NCBI GenBank assembly: GCA_030323885.1
Contig: CM059187.1
Location: 86,781,726 to 86,845,725 of the forward strand
DNA length: 64,000 nt
Reading direction: 5' to 3'
Source: Branchipolynoe longqiensis
Lineage: Eukaryota > Annelida > Polychaeta > Phyllodocida > Polynoidae
Made by a program: the position numbers and the translations under genes. Each line of letters opens with the position of its first letter. Position 1 is the first letter of the stretch. This document shows positions 62,500 to 64,000 of the stretch, one piece after another. A model generated the notes under the pieces. It made no database searches, was not told the DNA's origin, and saw only the letters and a list, made by a program, of their open reading frames with translations.

Positions 62500-63240
62500 T
62501 TAATATATATATATATAATTTATAAATACATTCATTTTTATAATCTTTATGAATAATCTTTATATATAGTTATAATATAGCATAGTTGTTAATATTATAT
62601 AGGATAATATAAAAACAGATGGTGTATATGAGGATGATATATAAATATGATATATAAATATGATATACATAAAGATGATATATATATGCAGATGATATAA
62701 AAAGATTTCATTCATAAAGATTTTATACATAAGAATTAAGATTATATATGTAAGAGTATATATGAAGATTAAATATAAAGACTATATAAACAGATTACAT
62801 ATAAAGATTATATATGAAGTTCATATATACAGATCACATATCAATATCATATATACAGATCATATATAAAGATCATATATAGAGATCATATATAAAGATC
62901 ATATATAGAGATCATATATAAAGATCATATATAAAGATCATATATAAAGATCATATATAAAGATCATATATAAAGATCATATATAAAGATCATATATAAA
63001 GATCATATATGAAGATCATATATAAAGCTCATATATAAAGATCATATATAAAGATCTTATGTAAAGATCTTATATAAATATCTTATATAAAGATCATATA
63101 TAGAGATTATATCTAGAGATTCTATATAGAGATTCTATATAGAGATTCTATATAGAGATTCTATATAGAGATTCTATATAACGATTCTATATAACAATTA
63201 TATATAACGATTATATATAACGATTATATATATGCATATA
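62500..63240. repeat. 13-bp AT-rich satellite (AAAGATCATATAT)n
   Basis: AAAGATCATATAT units dominate 62830-63110, flanked by AGATTCTATATAG-type units (63110-63180) and related AT-rich variants. AGATCATATATAGAGATCAT shows local unit mixing. Confidence 0.92.
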
Positions 63241-63888
63241 ATTATAGAGAGAAAGAATTATGAGAACCCGCGAAAATTAGCTGCGCAGGAAGATTTAATT
63301 TTGCAGCCAGACACAGGCAGGCAGGCATGCTCCTCAGTAGTAATAGTATCACTGATTGATGGCGGGCTGGGGTGTCCTACACTCCTAGTGATGATCCCTG
63401 ATTGATGATGTGAGTAACATGTGTACTTGAATAAGATGGACCCGGCGCCTCCTACCTGTATGCATACAGCCAAGTCTTACATGCAGAAAACGGAGCCCTG
63501 ACTGTCAGCAAACCCGCTAGATGGCGCTGTCGGCAGTCGACTGCGTTCTTCCAGTCCACCTGGTTCCACTCCATCATGCCATTTCAAACAGTAAGGCTGG
63601 AGTTTCCTGATCTAACCTGTAACAGGAGTGAGTGGATTGGGTGGAGGGTGGGTGTGGGTGGGCGCGGCTCACTGGTGTGAGAAGTAGACCTATATATAGA
63701 TCATAGTTAATCCTGGTTTGATTTGGTGGCGGCCGGTGGGGAGGCTGGTTCTGTCTTCACAGGGGCCCCCTGGTGGCGGGCTTGTGCCACCACGTGCAAG
63801 GCGTTATCCACAGCTCAGGTGAGCACTACATCACCACCATCCCACCCACCCACCACCACCACCACCACCACCCCCACCCACCCACCGA
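63241..63888. other. Low-copy sequence of intron 2
   Basis: No gene was recognised. It contains a CTCF-like word at 63514-63527 and a CACC-rich run (63835-63885). Confidence 0.4.
63514..63527 (+). promoter_or_regulatory. Candidate CTCF binding site
   Basis: CCGCTAGATGGCGC agrees with the conserved bilaterian CTCF core (CCNCNAGRKGGCRS). One short motif is weak evidence for occupancy. Confidence 0.4.
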
Positions 63889-64000
63889 CCAGGCGGGATG
63901 GCCGAATGAGTTGAGCGTCCGTCTCCCGTTTTGGTAGATCGTGAGATTCGAACCCATGGGTTCGAACTCTGGTGGGGGTCAAACCAATGACTTAATACTT
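63889..64000 (+). mobile_element. SINE-A, head type 1, cut by the window end
   Basis: GGCGGGATGGCCGAATGAGT, then GTAGATCGTGAGATTCGAAC, CCATGGGTTCGAACTCTGG and the first body bases. The remainder lies beyond the window. Confidence 0.9.

Noticed and set aside
63757..63818. Possible small exon between an AG (CTTCACAG) and a GTGAGC donor
   Set aside because: Its translation does not resemble the expected continuation of TIKI after NFSQ, and the flanks show no other exon signals. Chance AG/GT pairs are common.

Overview
This is animal (metazoan) nuclear DNA. It carries one recognisable protein-coding gene in two exons, one at each end of a very long repeat-filled intron. The gene is the Wnt-inactivating membrane protease TIKI (TRABD2), on the + strand. 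Exon 1 (2701-2865) encodes a proline-rich start, a signal peptide and a short linker. It ends in a consensus GTAAGT donor and lies in a CpG-rich promoter block (about 1660-2880). Exon 2 (55889-56446) encodes 186 residues of the TraB/TIKI catalytic domain. Both junctions are phase 0. The intron between them is about 53 kb. The rest of the protein is not in the window, so the gene continues beyond 64000.

The invertebrate assignment rests on the repeats. Several tRNA-derived SINE families are present. One element at 23316-23640 has a core that, from memory, resembles SINEs widespread in molluscs. A mollusc or another lophotrochozoan is the best guess; the species cannot be named from sequence alone.

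Layout: 1-2700, microsatellites and the CpG-rich upstream region. 2866-55888, intron 1: about 25 copies or fragments of one SINE family (called SINE-A here, with two alternative tRNA-like heads), a small second family (SINE-B) and single copies of two more. The intron also holds about a dozen copies of a MITE at TTAA sites, at least four MITEs with 3-bp TTA/TAA target duplications (PIF/Harbinger-like), pogo-like MITEs flanked by TA, two foldback elements, and fragments of at least two non-LTR retrotransposons. Many long tandem arrays are present: units of 10, 11, 23, 24, 31-32, 49 and 80 bp, (CAC)n, (CTT/CTC)n, C-rich and AT-rich tracts. 55889-56446, exon 2. 56447-64000, the start of intron 2, with a 21-bp palindromic minisatellite, an inverted repeat, a degenerate ~105-bp tandem array split by a SINE, a 13-bp AT-rich array and more SINE copies.

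The most unusual observation is at the exon 2 boundary. The last ~80 bp of intron 1 (branch-point-like TCTAAC/T, pyrimidine tract, AG) together with the first ~20 nt of exon 2 is repeated in tandem about nine times. This gives a ladder of potential 3' splice sites ending at the genuine acceptor. The unit length is not a multiple of three, and every upstream acceptor leads to a premature stop. A different minisatellite starts right after the donor of the same exon. Features were called by eye; boundaries of diverged repeats are approximate.
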